Positions 1 to 4,800 are shown, counted from the first letter of the stretch. The stretch: DNA of 5,169 nucleotides from an uncultured Collinsella sp. (GCA_900549135.1 URNI01000127.1:1-5169), one strand, 5' to 3'. Numbers and translations are program-made. Notes: generated by a model from the sequence alone, not told the origin.

Positions 1-71
1 GGCGTATCCGCGTTGGCGCGATTGGCGAAAATGCGTTGGTGGAAATGGTGAAAATTATATTGACGCTAACA
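1..71 (-). mobile_element. Terminus of a second IS21-like element (E2), cut by window edge
   Basis: Read on the minus strand from 71, this stretch begins TGTTAGCGTCAAT and continues with TTTCACC, TTTCCACCAACGC and TTTTCGCCAATCGCGCCAACG. It aligns well with the terminus at 883 (TGTTAGCGCTAAT, then TTTCGCAAACGC and CTCGCCGAATGCGC) but is clearly diverged from it. It therefore looks like one end of a related element lying to the left of the window. It interrupts the istA reading frame at 72, so it inserted into element E1. It has the same orientation as E1's own left end, so it cannot be E1's right end, which would be inverted. Because IS ends are inverted repeats, one end does not show which way E2's genes run. 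Confidence 0.72.
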
Positions 72-734
72 GAAGCCGGCCTCCCGCGCGAACCGCCACG
101 CCCTCTCCTGCCTGGTCCTCCTGCGGCCCGAGACGGTCACCAGGCACGACATGTTGTCCGTGATGCACTCCTCCGGGACGCCGCCGAGGCGGGTGAAGGT
201 GGCGAGCAGGCAGGACAGCAGGTCGTCGAGCGTGCGGCTCCTGACCGGTATGAAGCGGTGCTTCCGGGAGTAGCCGAGCGTCGCGGTGAACACGCTGAAC
301 TCGAAGGCCTCGCCCTCCGAGTCGACGAGCCTCATGCCCTCCTTCCAGTCGAACTGCAGCTGCCTGCCCGGGGGCGTCTCGAACCGCGGGTGCGGCTCGC
401 GGCCGCCCGCGCCCCCGAAGGGCACGTCGTGCGCGCGGCACCACGCGGTGAAGGCGCCGTACCCGGGCAGCCCCTCCCCGCGGCCCTCGCGCAGGAACGC
501 GTAGACGGCCATCTTGGTCATCCCGGGCAGCTGGGCCTTCGAGCGGATCACCTCCTCGAGCGGGTCGAAGGCGCTGCCCCTCGCGGACCTCCCGTCGGCG
601 GCGGACTCGCCCTCCCGCCAGTACTTGGCGACCGTGTGCCGGTCCATGCCGTGCCTCCTCGCGATCTCACTGAAGTTCGGCTTCGCGCCGGACCCCCTGT
701 AGACGTTCAGCTCTCCCATTACGTTTCGCTCCAT
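66..734 (-). pseudogene. istA: Truncated IS21-family transposase IstA (N-terminal 221 residues)
   Basis: IstA is the DDE transposase of IS21 elements and acts with the ATPase IstB. The visible protein has an N-terminal helix-turn-helix (about residues 19-41, with FSEIARRHGMDRHTVAKYW). A retroviral-integrase-type core then begins near 120, with the first catalytic Asp in LQFDWKEG (D129) and the second in ITDNM (D193). The third acidic residue and the C-terminal region are absent. IstA proteins are usually about 400-500 residues, so roughly half is lost. The last native residue is Phe221; the next codons, TGT TAG, belong to the inserted element E2, giving a Cys-stop tail. The ATG at 734 has a good ribosome binding site, GGGAGGAG, at 741-748. 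No istB is visible. The product should be inactive as a transposase, though a DNA-binding N-terminal fragment could still be made. Confidence 0.85.
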
Positions 735-740
735 ATCCCG

Positions 741-748
741 CTCCTCCC
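741..748 (-). promoter_or_regulatory. Ribosome binding site of istA
   Basis: The minus strand reads GGGAGGAG, six bases before the ATG at 734. This fixes MERNV as the start and rules out the internal Met at codon 6. A small hairpin (CGGGT/ACCCG, 748-762) abuts it on the upstream side and could partly mask the site. That regulatory role is inference. Confidence 0.6.
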
Positions 749-767
749 GGGTCGGATACCCGATCGG

Positions 768-796
768 AGCATAGTTCCGTTAGCGCAGTTGGTGAA
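768..796 (-). promoter_or_regulatory. Candidate sigma-70-type promoter of istA inside the element's end
   Basis: On the minus strand TTCACC (791-796, 4 of 6 matches to TTGACA) is followed after 17 bases by TATGCT (768-773, 4 of 6 matches to TATAAT), upstream of the istA ribosome binding site. The -35 box lies inside the innermost subterminal repeat. Transposase bound to its end could therefore cover the promoter. The boxes are seen; promoter activity and autoregulation are inferred. Confidence 0.42.
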
Positions 797-856
797 AGTA
801 CGTTAGCGGGGTCGGCGAAAGCGCATTAGCGCATTCGGCGAGATGCGTTTGCGAAA
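774..856. repeat. Tandem subterminal repeats of IS21-like element E1
   Basis: Three adjacent units of 23-24 bp lie at 774-797, 798-820 and 821-843, with a shortened fourth at 844-856. On the plus strand each has the form NNRTTAGCG....TYGGYGAAA, for example CGTTAGCGGGGTCGGCGAAA at 801-820. IS21-family ends are known to carry several repeated transposase-binding sequences, so this is the likely role. A weaker version of the same array is seen in E2 at 1-45. There are no unique spacers between the units, so it is not a CRISPR array. Confidence 0.75.
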
Positions 857-883
857 GTGGTCAATTTTAGATTAGCGCTAACA
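857..883 (-). repeat. Terminal segment of IS21-like element E1
   Basis: The outermost 27 bases of E1 read TGTTAGCGCTAATC on the minus strand and continue to the repeat array. The first 8 bases are identical to the E2 end at 71-64. The terminal TGT is usual for IS21 elements. Base 883 is taken as the tip because the IS1249-like reading frame is coherent up to 884 and ends in TGT TAG from here on. The opposite end and the target duplication are not in the window, so the exact tip could be off by a base or two. Confidence 0.65.
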
Positions 884-1330
884 ACCGCTCCCGCCGTCGG
901 TGACGACCACGTCGGGCGCCGGGATCGGCGCCATGAGGGCCGACCACGCCCTCGAGTTCTCCGACCTGGCCATGTACCAGGAGACCACCCTCTCGCCGCT
1001 GCAGCATATGAGCACCACGAGGTCGCGCGCGACCCAGATCCCGTCGACGTAGAGCACGCGGTGCAGCTCGCCGTCGGGGACGGGCATCGGCCAGACCTCC
1101 CAGAACTCGGCCGTCCTGCGCCTGAAGGACCGCCCGCCGCCCGGCATCGCCGCCTGGGAGTCCTTGGAGAGGAGCCACCCGAGGAACTCGTCCAGCCTTG
1201 TCGCCGTGTCGTCGTACCTCACCGTCGTCGACGCGCCGCAGGCCGTGCACCTCCAGCGCTGGGACCCCGATGAGGTCCTGCCGTTGCGCTTGGTCCGACC
1301 GCCGCAGTAGGGGCAATAAACGGCCTTCAT
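878..1330 (-). pseudogene. Truncated IS1249-like (IS256-family) transposase, N-terminal part
   Basis: This is the N-terminal part of a DDE transposase of the IS256 family, IS1249-like branch. Counting from the ATG at 1330 there is a zinc ribbon with CPYC (Cys6 and Cys9) and CTAC (Cys28 and Cys31), then a linker with the conserved-looking FRRRTAEFWEVWP. The catalytic core starts with the first Asp in LYVDGIW (D96) and the second in VVTDGGSG (D145). Family members are about 390 residues, so more than half is missing, including the third acidic residue. The frame ends at TGT TAG, the first bases of IS21 element E1, so E1's insertion broke the gene. A GTG two codons upstream (1336) is possible, but AGAGG at 1337-1341 is correctly spaced, six bases, for the ATG at 1330. 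The rest of the gene should lie left of the window if the locus is otherwise intact. Confidence 0.82.
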
Positions 1331-1420
1331 GGGCACCTCTTCCGAAAGGGTATTTAACGGTTCCGGAAAAGGTTATCTACCTGCGGGAACGATAGGCAAA
1401 CGGACACACATTCTGTCCGA
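884..1420 (-). mobile_element. Remnant of an IS1249-like insertion sequence (outer end uncertain)
   Basis: The oldest of the three nested elements: it comprises the broken transposase gene and its upstream sequence. Its interior boundary at 884 is clear, because E1 starts at 883. Its outer end is not proven. A plausible tip is the near-palindrome GGACAGAATGTGTGTCC on the minus strand at 1402-1418, about 75 bases upstream of the start codon. It begins GG and recurs 90 bp further out. No matching inverted right end is in the window to confirm this. Confidence 0.5.
1349..1420. repeat. Copy A of a 72-bp direct repeat with 90-bp period
   Basis: Aligned without gaps to 1439-1510 (offset exactly 90), this copy matches at about 44 of 72 positions. 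The best-kept blocks are GG.ATTTAA at the left, AT..ACCTGCG in the middle and GGACACACATTYTGTCC at the right. The middle block sits in an imperfect hairpin (GGTTATC at 1371-1377 with GATAGGC at 1391-1397). The right block is itself an inverted repeat (GGACA/TGTCC). It lies directly upstream of the IS1249-like transposase, so it may be the end of that element. Confidence 0.6.
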
Positions 1421-1438
1421 GCGGTTAAAAGCGGGCAC

Positions 1439-1510
1439 GGAATTTAAACGGCTGAAAAAGGGGCATCGACCTGCGCCGATGCCCCCAACGTGGACACACA
1501 TTTTGTCCTA
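1439..1510. repeat. Copy B of the 72-bp direct repeat
   Basis: Counterpart of 1349-1420 at an exact 90-base offset. It has the same layout: AATTTAAACGG, an A-run, a hairpin with ACCTGCG in its loop, then GGACACACATTTTGTCC. Here the hairpin is perfect and strong (1460-1468 with 1477-1485). The copies have drifted most in the hairpin arms, while the loop start and the outer palindrome are kept. Function is not known; a solo IS end or a small non-autonomous element are the likeliest readings. Confidence 0.58.
1455..1485 (-). terminator. Intrinsic terminator, minus strand
   Basis: On the minus strand GGGGCATCG (1485-1477) pairs perfectly with CGATGCCCC (1468-1460) around an 8-base loop and is followed by TTTTT (1459-1455). 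No intact minus-strand gene now ends just before it. It may have served the decayed gene at 1565-1797, or it may insulate the IS from outside transcription. It lies inside repeat copy B. Confidence 0.7.
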
Positions 1511-1529
1511 TAAGCCGCAGACTAGATAC

Positions 1530-1563
1530 AGCGGGGAGGGCCAAGTTGGTCCTCCCCGCTTTT
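1530..1563. terminator. Strong GC-rich hairpin after a decayed gene
   Basis: AGCGGGGAGG (1530-1539) pairs perfectly with CCTCCCCGCT (1551-1560), and CCAA/TTGG inside the loop could add pairs. A short TTTT run (1560-1563) follows on the plus strand. On the minus strand it begins four bases past the TAA of the gene remnant at 1565, where a terminator would be expected, but there it lacks a T-run. It is probably the old terminator of that gene. Confidence 0.5.
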
Positions 1564-1564
1564 G

Positions 1565-1797
1565 TTACGCCTTCTTGATCACGTACGCCAATCCAATATC
1601 GCAGGCACAGCGTACGATTGACGCGAAGAACCACGATGCTGGCAGCGTCATAAGCAGAGGCTTGCTCACGCTCGGCTCCAGCCCCCTTTGGCGCGCCGTA
1701 TAACCAATCCACATCAGCAGCACAATAGCAGCTCACGCCACGGCTCCGGCCTAAACGTATACCCGGCAAGAACAAAGAACACCGGCATGTGAAAAAG
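1565..1797 (-). pseudogene. Decayed membrane-protein gene, possibly acyltransferase-3-like at its N-terminal piece
   Basis: Two pieces of sensible hydrophobic protein sequence lie in different frames. The first (about 1797-1714) reads LFHMPVFFVLAGYTFRP and runs to a TGA; FHMP-FF-L-GY is typical of the first membrane region of acyltransferase-3 / fucose O-acetylase proteins. The second (1732-1565) has about 55 residues, includes AAIVLLMWIGYTARQRG and LLMTLPASWFFASIV, and ends in VIKKA-stop. It is directly followed by a hairpin at 1530-1560. No start codon with a ribosome binding site is seen. The first piece begins right in the terminator of the upstream tRNA, so its 5' end seems deleted. Whether both pieces come from one gene is not certain; the second could belong to another membrane protein. 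A longer open frame on the same strand (1425-1775) does not look like protein and is not called. Confidence 0.45.
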
Positions 1798-1823
1798 CCC
1801 AGACCACCAAGCGGTCTGGGCTT
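1792..1823 (-). terminator. Intrinsic terminator of tRNA-Arg
   Basis: On the minus strand an 11-bp perfect stem, AAGCCCAGACC (1823-1813) with GGTCTGGGCTT (1805-1795), encloses a 7-base loop and runs into a T tract (TTTTT, 1796-1792). It starts nine bases past the CCA end of the tRNA and fits as its terminator. Confidence 0.82.
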
Positions 1824-1832
1824 AATAAACGA

Positions 1833-1909
1833 TGGTGCTCCATGGCGGATTCGAACCGTCGACCTTGGGATTAGAAGTCCCCTGCTCTATCCAACTGAGC
1901 TAATGGAGC
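1833..1909 (-). tRNA. tRNA-Arg, anticodon TCT
   Basis: A 77-base cloverleaf with encoded CCA. The acceptor stem GCTCCAT pairs with ATGGAGC, followed by discriminator A and CCA (1835-1833). The D arm is GCTC-AGTTGGATA-GAGC. The anticodon loop is CTTCTAA, with TCT at 1875-1873, which reads AGA and probably AGG. The T loop is TTCGAAT. The layout matches bacterial tRNA-Arg(TCT). Two stem pairs look imperfect: the outer anticodon-stem pair (G27-A43) and one T-stem pair (A50-C64). The gene lies 54 bases past the ABC ATPase on the same strand and is followed by its own terminator. Decayed mobile DNA begins directly beyond it. Confidence 0.93.
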
Positions 1910-1955
1910 AAATAACCGCACGCCCAAGCAAGCGCAAGCCTGTTAGGCGCAAGTA

Positions 1956-1961
1956 ATTATA
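1956..1961 (-). promoter_or_regulatory. Candidate -10 box for tRNA-Arg
   Basis: A perfect TATAAT on the minus strand just past the ATPase stop codon, 46 bases before the tRNA 5' end. No good -35 box is seen at 16-18 bases, so this rests on the -10 alone. Read-through from the ABC operon is an alternative, since no terminator lies between them. Confidence 0.35.
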
Positions 1962-1963
1962 AC

Positions 1964-2731
1964 CTAGTTGAACTGCTCGCGATACGCCTTGCAGACCTCA
2001 TCAACCGGGCCGTCCATGCGAAGGTCACCCTTCTCAATCCAAACGGCACGCTGGCAGATGCGCTCAACCTGCTCCATGGAGTGCGAAACGAACAGAACCG
2101 TCACGTCGCCGCTCTGGATAAAGTGCTGGATGCGGGCCTCGCACTTCTGCTGGAAGAACACATCACCGACGGATAACGTCTCGTCAACGATCAGAATATC
2201 GGGCTCGGTAATCGTCGCGATTGCAAAGGCGATACGCGCCACCATGCCCGAGGAGAAGTTCTTAAGCGGCATATCGACAAAGTTCTGAAGCTCAGCGAAC
2301 TCAATAATGCCGTCAAAGTTGGCGTCGATGAACTCCTTGGTATAGCCGAGCAGGGCGCCGTTCAGATAGATGTTCTCGCGGGCGGTCAGCTCGGGGTCAA
2401 AGCCGGCACCAAGCTCAATCAGCGGCGCAATGTTACCGTGCACCTTAACGCTGCCCTCGCTAGGCTCAAGAACGCCAGCGATAATCTTGAGCATCGTAGA
2501 CTTGCCGGAGCCATTGGTGCCGACCAGACCCACAACCTCGCCGCGATGAATATCAAACGAGATGTGCTTAAGCGCCCTAAACTCCTCAAAGAACAGCTCG
2601 TGCTTGGCAAGCTTAATGAAGTACTCCTTGAGGTTGGTCAGCGACTCGGACGCCATGTTAAAGATCATGGTGACGTCGTCGACCTCGACAGCCAGAGGCT
2701 GCTCGCTGTAATCAACAACAGATTCAGTCAT
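1964..2731 (-). CDS. Polysaccharide/teichoic-acid ABC exporter, ATP-binding subunit (TagH/TarH-like)
   Basis: This is the cytoplasmic ATPase that would power export of a lipid-linked surface glycan through the permease encoded just upstream. With 255 residues from the ATG at 2731, it shows the family N-terminus (VDDVTMIFN, then KEYFIKLAKHELFFEEFRALKHISF, about 17-59). It has Walker A GTNGSGKST (71-79), signature SSGM (160-163), Walker B ILIVDE (179-184) and the switch His in VSHS (H217). The protein ends about 35 residues after the switch region, so it has no C-terminal carbohydrate-binding domain of the Wzt type and resembles short TarH/KpsT-like ATPases. A GTG one codon upstream (2734) is possible, but AAGGAG at 2739-2744, overlapping the permease stop codon, is better spaced for the ATG. 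The genes are 11 bases apart and surely co-transcribed. The exact substrate cannot be read from the sequence. Confidence 0.9.
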   Translation of the reverse strand: MTESVVDYSEQPLAVEVDDVTMIFNMASESLTNLKEYFIKLAKHELFFEEFRALKHISFDIHRGEVVGLVGTNGSGKSTMLKIIAGVLEPSEGSVKVHGNIAPLIELGAGFDPELTARENIYLNGALLGYTKEFIDANFDGIIEFAELQNFVDMPLKNFSSGMVARIAFAIATITEPDILIVDETLSVGDVFFQQKCEARIQHFIQSGDVTVLFVSHSMEQVERICQRAVWIEKGDLRMDGPVDEVCKAYREQFN

Positions 2732-2742
2732 CACAGCACTCC

Positions 2743-3588
2743 TTAGATGTAGAGGATAAATTTGCGCTCGGACTTATGGAACACGGTATAGCCAATAATA
2801 AGCGCAAGAACCGCCCAAGCGACGCACATACCAAACGTCATAAGCGAGGGCGTAGTCTGGAACAGGAAGATATCGCGCATAAACTGCAGGTAGTTGAACA
2901 TGGGGTTCGCATACATCAAGATACGCACGAGATGCGGCATTTGCGCAATATAGTCAGTCGTCCAGAAGATGGGCGTAATGTAAGTCCACGCCGTAATGAC
3001 GACGCTCCACAGATGCATAACGTCGCGGAAGAAGACCGTAAGGGCAGAGAGCATCATGCCCAGGCCCATGCAGAAGCACATAAGCAGCAGCAGGCAAACC
3101 GGCAACAGAATCAGGTGCCAAGAAGGCATAACGCGGAACCACAGCATGACGATGGCGACGGCGACCAGCGAGAAGGCAAAGTTGACCAGCGAGAAGAGCA
3201 CCTTCTGCACCGGGAAAACCCAGCGGTGCACCTTAACCTTCTTGAGCAGAGGGGCAGCGCCCACGATCGACGTCAGGGCCTGGTTAGTAGACTCAGACAT
3301 GACGGCAAAGGTAATGTTACCCACGATCAAGTACAGTGGGTACATCTCGGGCGTCATTGAGCCATTGCGGCCCTGGCCAAAAATCGTCGAGAACACGATG
3401 GCCATGACGATCATCATCAGCAGCGGGTTGAGCACCGACCATGCGACGCCCAGAACGCTACGGCGATACTTGATCTTAAAATCCTTGGTAACCAGCTGAC
3501 GAAGGATAAACGCGTCCTTCTCAAATTCATTCTTAGCAAACGTCGCAGGCAGACTGCGAGTTTCTTGTTGCTTTGTCTGATCCGACAC
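2743..3588 (-). CDS. Polysaccharide/teichoic-acid ABC exporter, permease subunit (ABC-2 type, TagG-like)
   Basis: Membrane half of an ABC-2 exporter for surface polysaccharide or teichoic acid. From the GTG at 3588 it has 281 residues, normal for the family. The N-terminal amphipathic segment VTKDFKIKYRRSVLGVAW (33-50) leads into NPLL and the first membrane helix (about 54-72). Further hydrophobic segments lie near 83-100, 130-150, 157-184, 191-209 and 252-270. The family motif FFRDVMHLWSVV..TPIFW (186-209) and ANPM (227-230) are clear. The GTG is preferred because AAAGGAG (3597-3603) precedes it by 8 bases; the open frame extends 21 codons further to an ATG at 3651, but that would run through the likely promoter and lacks a good ribosome binding site. 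First gene of the operon, diverging from the GT2 gene with about 160 bases between the two starts. Confidence 0.9.
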   Translation of the reverse strand: MSDQTKQQETRSLPATFAKNEFEKDAFILRQLVTKDFKIKYRRSVLGVAWSVLNPLLMMIVMAIVFSTIFGQGRNGSMTPEMYPLYLIVGNITFAVMSESTNQALTSIVGAAPLLKKVKVHRWVFPVQKVLFSLVNFAFSLVAVAIVMLWFRVMPSWHLILLPVCLLLLMCFCMGLGMMLSALTVFFRDVMHLWSVVITAWTYITPIFWTTDYIAQMPHLVRILMYANPMFNYLQFMRDIFLFQTTPSLMTFGMCVAWAVLALIIGYTVFHKSERKFILYI

Positions 3589-3596
3589 GGATGCAA

Positions 3597-3603
3597 CTCC
3601 TTT
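3597..3603 (-). promoter_or_regulatory. Ribosome binding site fixing the permease GTG start
   Basis: AAAGGAG on the minus strand, 8 bases before the GTG at 3588. It decides for the shorter 281-residue form over the 302-residue open frame beginning at 3651. Confidence 0.65.
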
Positions 3604-3627
3604 ACTCGTAATCGTTGACAAACGAAC

Positions 3628-3633
3628 AGTATA
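3628..3633 (-). promoter_or_regulatory. Candidate -10 box of the ABC exporter operon
   Basis: TATACT on the minus strand (5 of 6 matches to TATAAT), 39 bases upstream of the permease GTG, which would leave a leader of about 30 bases. No convincing -35 box is present at the usual distance, so an activator or another sigma factor may be needed, or the call is wrong. Confidence 0.33.
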
Positions 3634-3689
3634 GACCCGACGGCCATGCAAACGATTCGCGCAACAAAACTGGAGAACTAACCCACATC

Positions 3690-3718
3690 TTAGGATGCCA
3701 GGCCCAAACGGCTATACT
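3690..3718 (+). promoter_or_regulatory. Candidate promoter of the GT2 gene
   Basis: TTAGGA (3690-3695, weak -35, 3 of 6) and TATACT (3713-3718, good -10, 5 of 6) are separated by 17 bases. They lie 30 bases before the GTG start, with AAGGAG (3737-3742) in between. Confidence 0.42.
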
Positions 3719-3748
3719 TTCTAGGATTGAATGTATAAGGAGCATTAA

Positions 3749-4717
3749 GTGAATTCTGAATCCATCGCCGTCATCATCCCTTGCTACAACGAAGCGCTCA
3801 CGATCGGCAAAGTCATCGACGACTTTCACCGCGAGCTTCCGCAAGCGACGGTCTATGTCTATGACAACAACTCGTCGGACGATACCTCACGCATCGCCAC
3901 CGAGCACGGCGCCACGGTCCGCTTTGAGCCCCGTCAGGGAAAGGGCAACGTATGCCGCCAGATGTTTCGCGACATCGACGCTGATTGCTACCTGATGGTC
4001 GACGGCGACGACACCTATCCCGCCGAGGCGGCCAAGGCCCTCTGCGAGCCCATCCTTAACGGTACGGCCGACATGACCGTAGGCGATCGCCTTTCAAACG
4101 GCACCTACGCCGAGGAAAACAAGCGCGCCTTCCACGGCTTTGGCAACAATCTGGTCCGCGCCATGATCAAGTGGATCTATGGCTACAGCTTCGATGACGT
4201 CATGACCGGCTACCGCGCCATGAGCCGCCCGTTCGTTAAAACCTTCCCAGTGCTTTCCGAGGGCTTTCAGATCGAAACCGAGCTCTCGATCCACGCCGTC
4301 GACCACCGCTGGCGCATCAAAGATGTGCCCATCGAGTACCGCGACCGTCCCGAGGGTTCCGAGTCCAAACTCAACACAGTGAGCGACGGCATTAAAGTCG
4401 TTGCGATGATCGGCACGCTGTTCAAGGACTACCGCCCGCTGAAGTTCTTCAGCCTCGTTGCGCTTCTGTTCGCGGTATTCGGCCTCGCCCTGGGCATGCC
4501 CATCGTTGTCGAATATTTCCAGACCGGCCTCGTCCCGCGCTTCCCCACCGCTATGCTCGCCGCCTCGTTTATGTTCCTGTGCGGCCTGAGCCTTGCGACC
4601 GGCTTCATCCTAGATTCTGTAGCAAAGGTCGAAAAAAAGCAGTGGGAGGTCAACGTGTACAGCAAATACGCCTACGATGACCAGCCCGGCAGGTCCGCCA
4701 CCACGCCAAGCGAGTGA
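3749..4717 (+). CDS. Family 2 glycosyltransferase, DPM1/DPG-synthase-like, membrane-anchored
   Basis: This GT2 enzyme probably moves a sugar from a nucleotide donor onto a polyprenyl-phosphate carrier, or directly onto a glycan, at the inner face of the membrane. The 322-residue protein starts with the GT-A fold (VIIPCYNEA, 8-16; VYDNNSSDDT, 37-46). It has the metal-binding motif DGDDTYP (85-91), MTGYRAMSR (152-160), EGFQIETELS (171-180) and PIEYRDRPEGSESKL (194-208). These are the hallmarks of the DPM1-like group. Two membrane helices follow (about 232-255 and 266-290), then a short charged tail, the usual layout of the two-helix bacterial members. The start is GTG at 3749, six bases after AAGGAG (3737-3742). 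It diverges from the ABC exporter and converges on rmlD, so a role in surface-glycan assembly is likely. Donor and acceptor cannot be told from sequence. Confidence 0.88.
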   Translation: MNSESIAVIIPCYNEALTIGKVIDDFHRELPQATVYVYDNNSSDDTSRIATEHGATVRFEPRQGKGNVCRQMFRDIDADCYLMVDGDDTYPAEAAKALCEPILNGTADMTVGDRLSNGTYAEENKRAFHGFGNNLVRAMIKWIYGYSFDDVMTGYRAMSRPFVKTFPVLSEGFQIETELSIHAVDHRWRIKDVPIEYRDRPEGSESKLNTVSDGIKVVAMIGTLFKDYRPLKFFSLVALLFAVFGLALGMPIVVEYFQTGLVPRFPTAMLAASFMFLCGLSLATGFILDSVAKVEKKQWEVNVYSKYAYDDQPGRSATTPSE

Positions 4718-4770
4718 AAGATCTTCCGCAAAATACTATTGGCACCACTGCGCAGATAGCCATCAACAAG

Positions 4771-4800
4771 AAAAGCCGCCGTTAAAGAACGGCGGCTTTT
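4771..4800. terminator. Bidirectional intrinsic terminator between GT2 and rmlD
   Basis: A perfect 13-bp stem, AAAAGCCGCCGTT (4771-4783) with AACGGCGGCTTTT (4788-4800), and a 4-base loop AAAG. GC-rich core and flanking A and T runs on both sides make it work in either direction. It lies about 53 bases after the GT2 stop and 22 bases after the rmlD stop, so one hairpin serves both converging genes. Confidence 0.88.

Larger units (their letters stand above)
72..883 (-). mobile_element. IS21-family element E1, left part only
   Basis: This is the left part of an IS21-family insertion sequence read on the minus strand. It consists of the terminus at 883 (TGTTAGCGCTAAT), about 110 bases of tandem subterminal repeats, a likely promoter, and the first 221 codons of istA. 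IS21 elements normally carry istA followed by the ATPase helper istB. The rest of istA, any istB and the right end are missing because E2 interrupts the element at 72. If no deletion followed, the remainder should lie beyond the left edge, on the far side of E2. E1 itself sits inside an IS1249-like transposase gene. The DNA is very GC-rich compared with the ABC transporter genes to the right. Confidence 0.78.

Noticed and set aside
779..803. tRNA-like D arm (TTAGCGCAGTTGGTGAAA)
   Set aside because: It resembles a D arm by chance. It is one unit of the tandem repeat, and no acceptor, anticodon or T arm follows on either strand.
36..806. Long plus-strand open frame of 256 codons opposite istA
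   Set aside because: It is the antisense shadow of the GC-rich istA, with a low-complexity Arg/Ala/Pro-rich product and no ribosome binding site. The minus-strand frame shows a helix-turn-helix and DDE motifs instead.
774..856. CRISPR-like tandem repeats
   Set aside because: Units are only 23-24 bp, directly adjacent without unique spacers, and end in a transposon tip. They are IS end repeats.
857..1273. Plus-strand open frame opposite the IS1249-like transposase
   Set aside because: Product is Arg/Pro/His-rich without recognisable motifs, and the opposite strand has a clear zinc ribbon and catalytic Asp motifs.
1425..1775. Minus-strand open frame of 116 codons
   Set aside because: Product lacks hydrophobic pattern or motifs and runs through two hairpins and a repeat. 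The other two frames of the same stretch carry the real protein relics.
1910..1963. Terminator between the ABC ATPase and the tRNA
   Set aside because: Only a 4-bp GCCT/AGGC hairpin is seen, with no T-run. It is too weak to call.
2776..3499. Plus-strand open frames opposite the ABC permease
   Set aside because: They are shadows: charged His/Arg/Gln-rich products with no ribosome binding site, opposite a permease with family motifs and membrane helices.
3615..3633. Plus-strand TTGACA followed by TATAGA
   Set aside because: The boxes are only 9 bases apart, too close for a sigma-70 promoter, and no plus-strand gene starts nearby.
3589..3651. 21-codon N-terminal extension of the permease from the ATG at 3651
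   Set aside because: The extension is basic and unlike the family N-terminus, has no ribosome binding site, and overlaps the likely -10 box. GTG at 3588 has AAAGGAG at the right distance.
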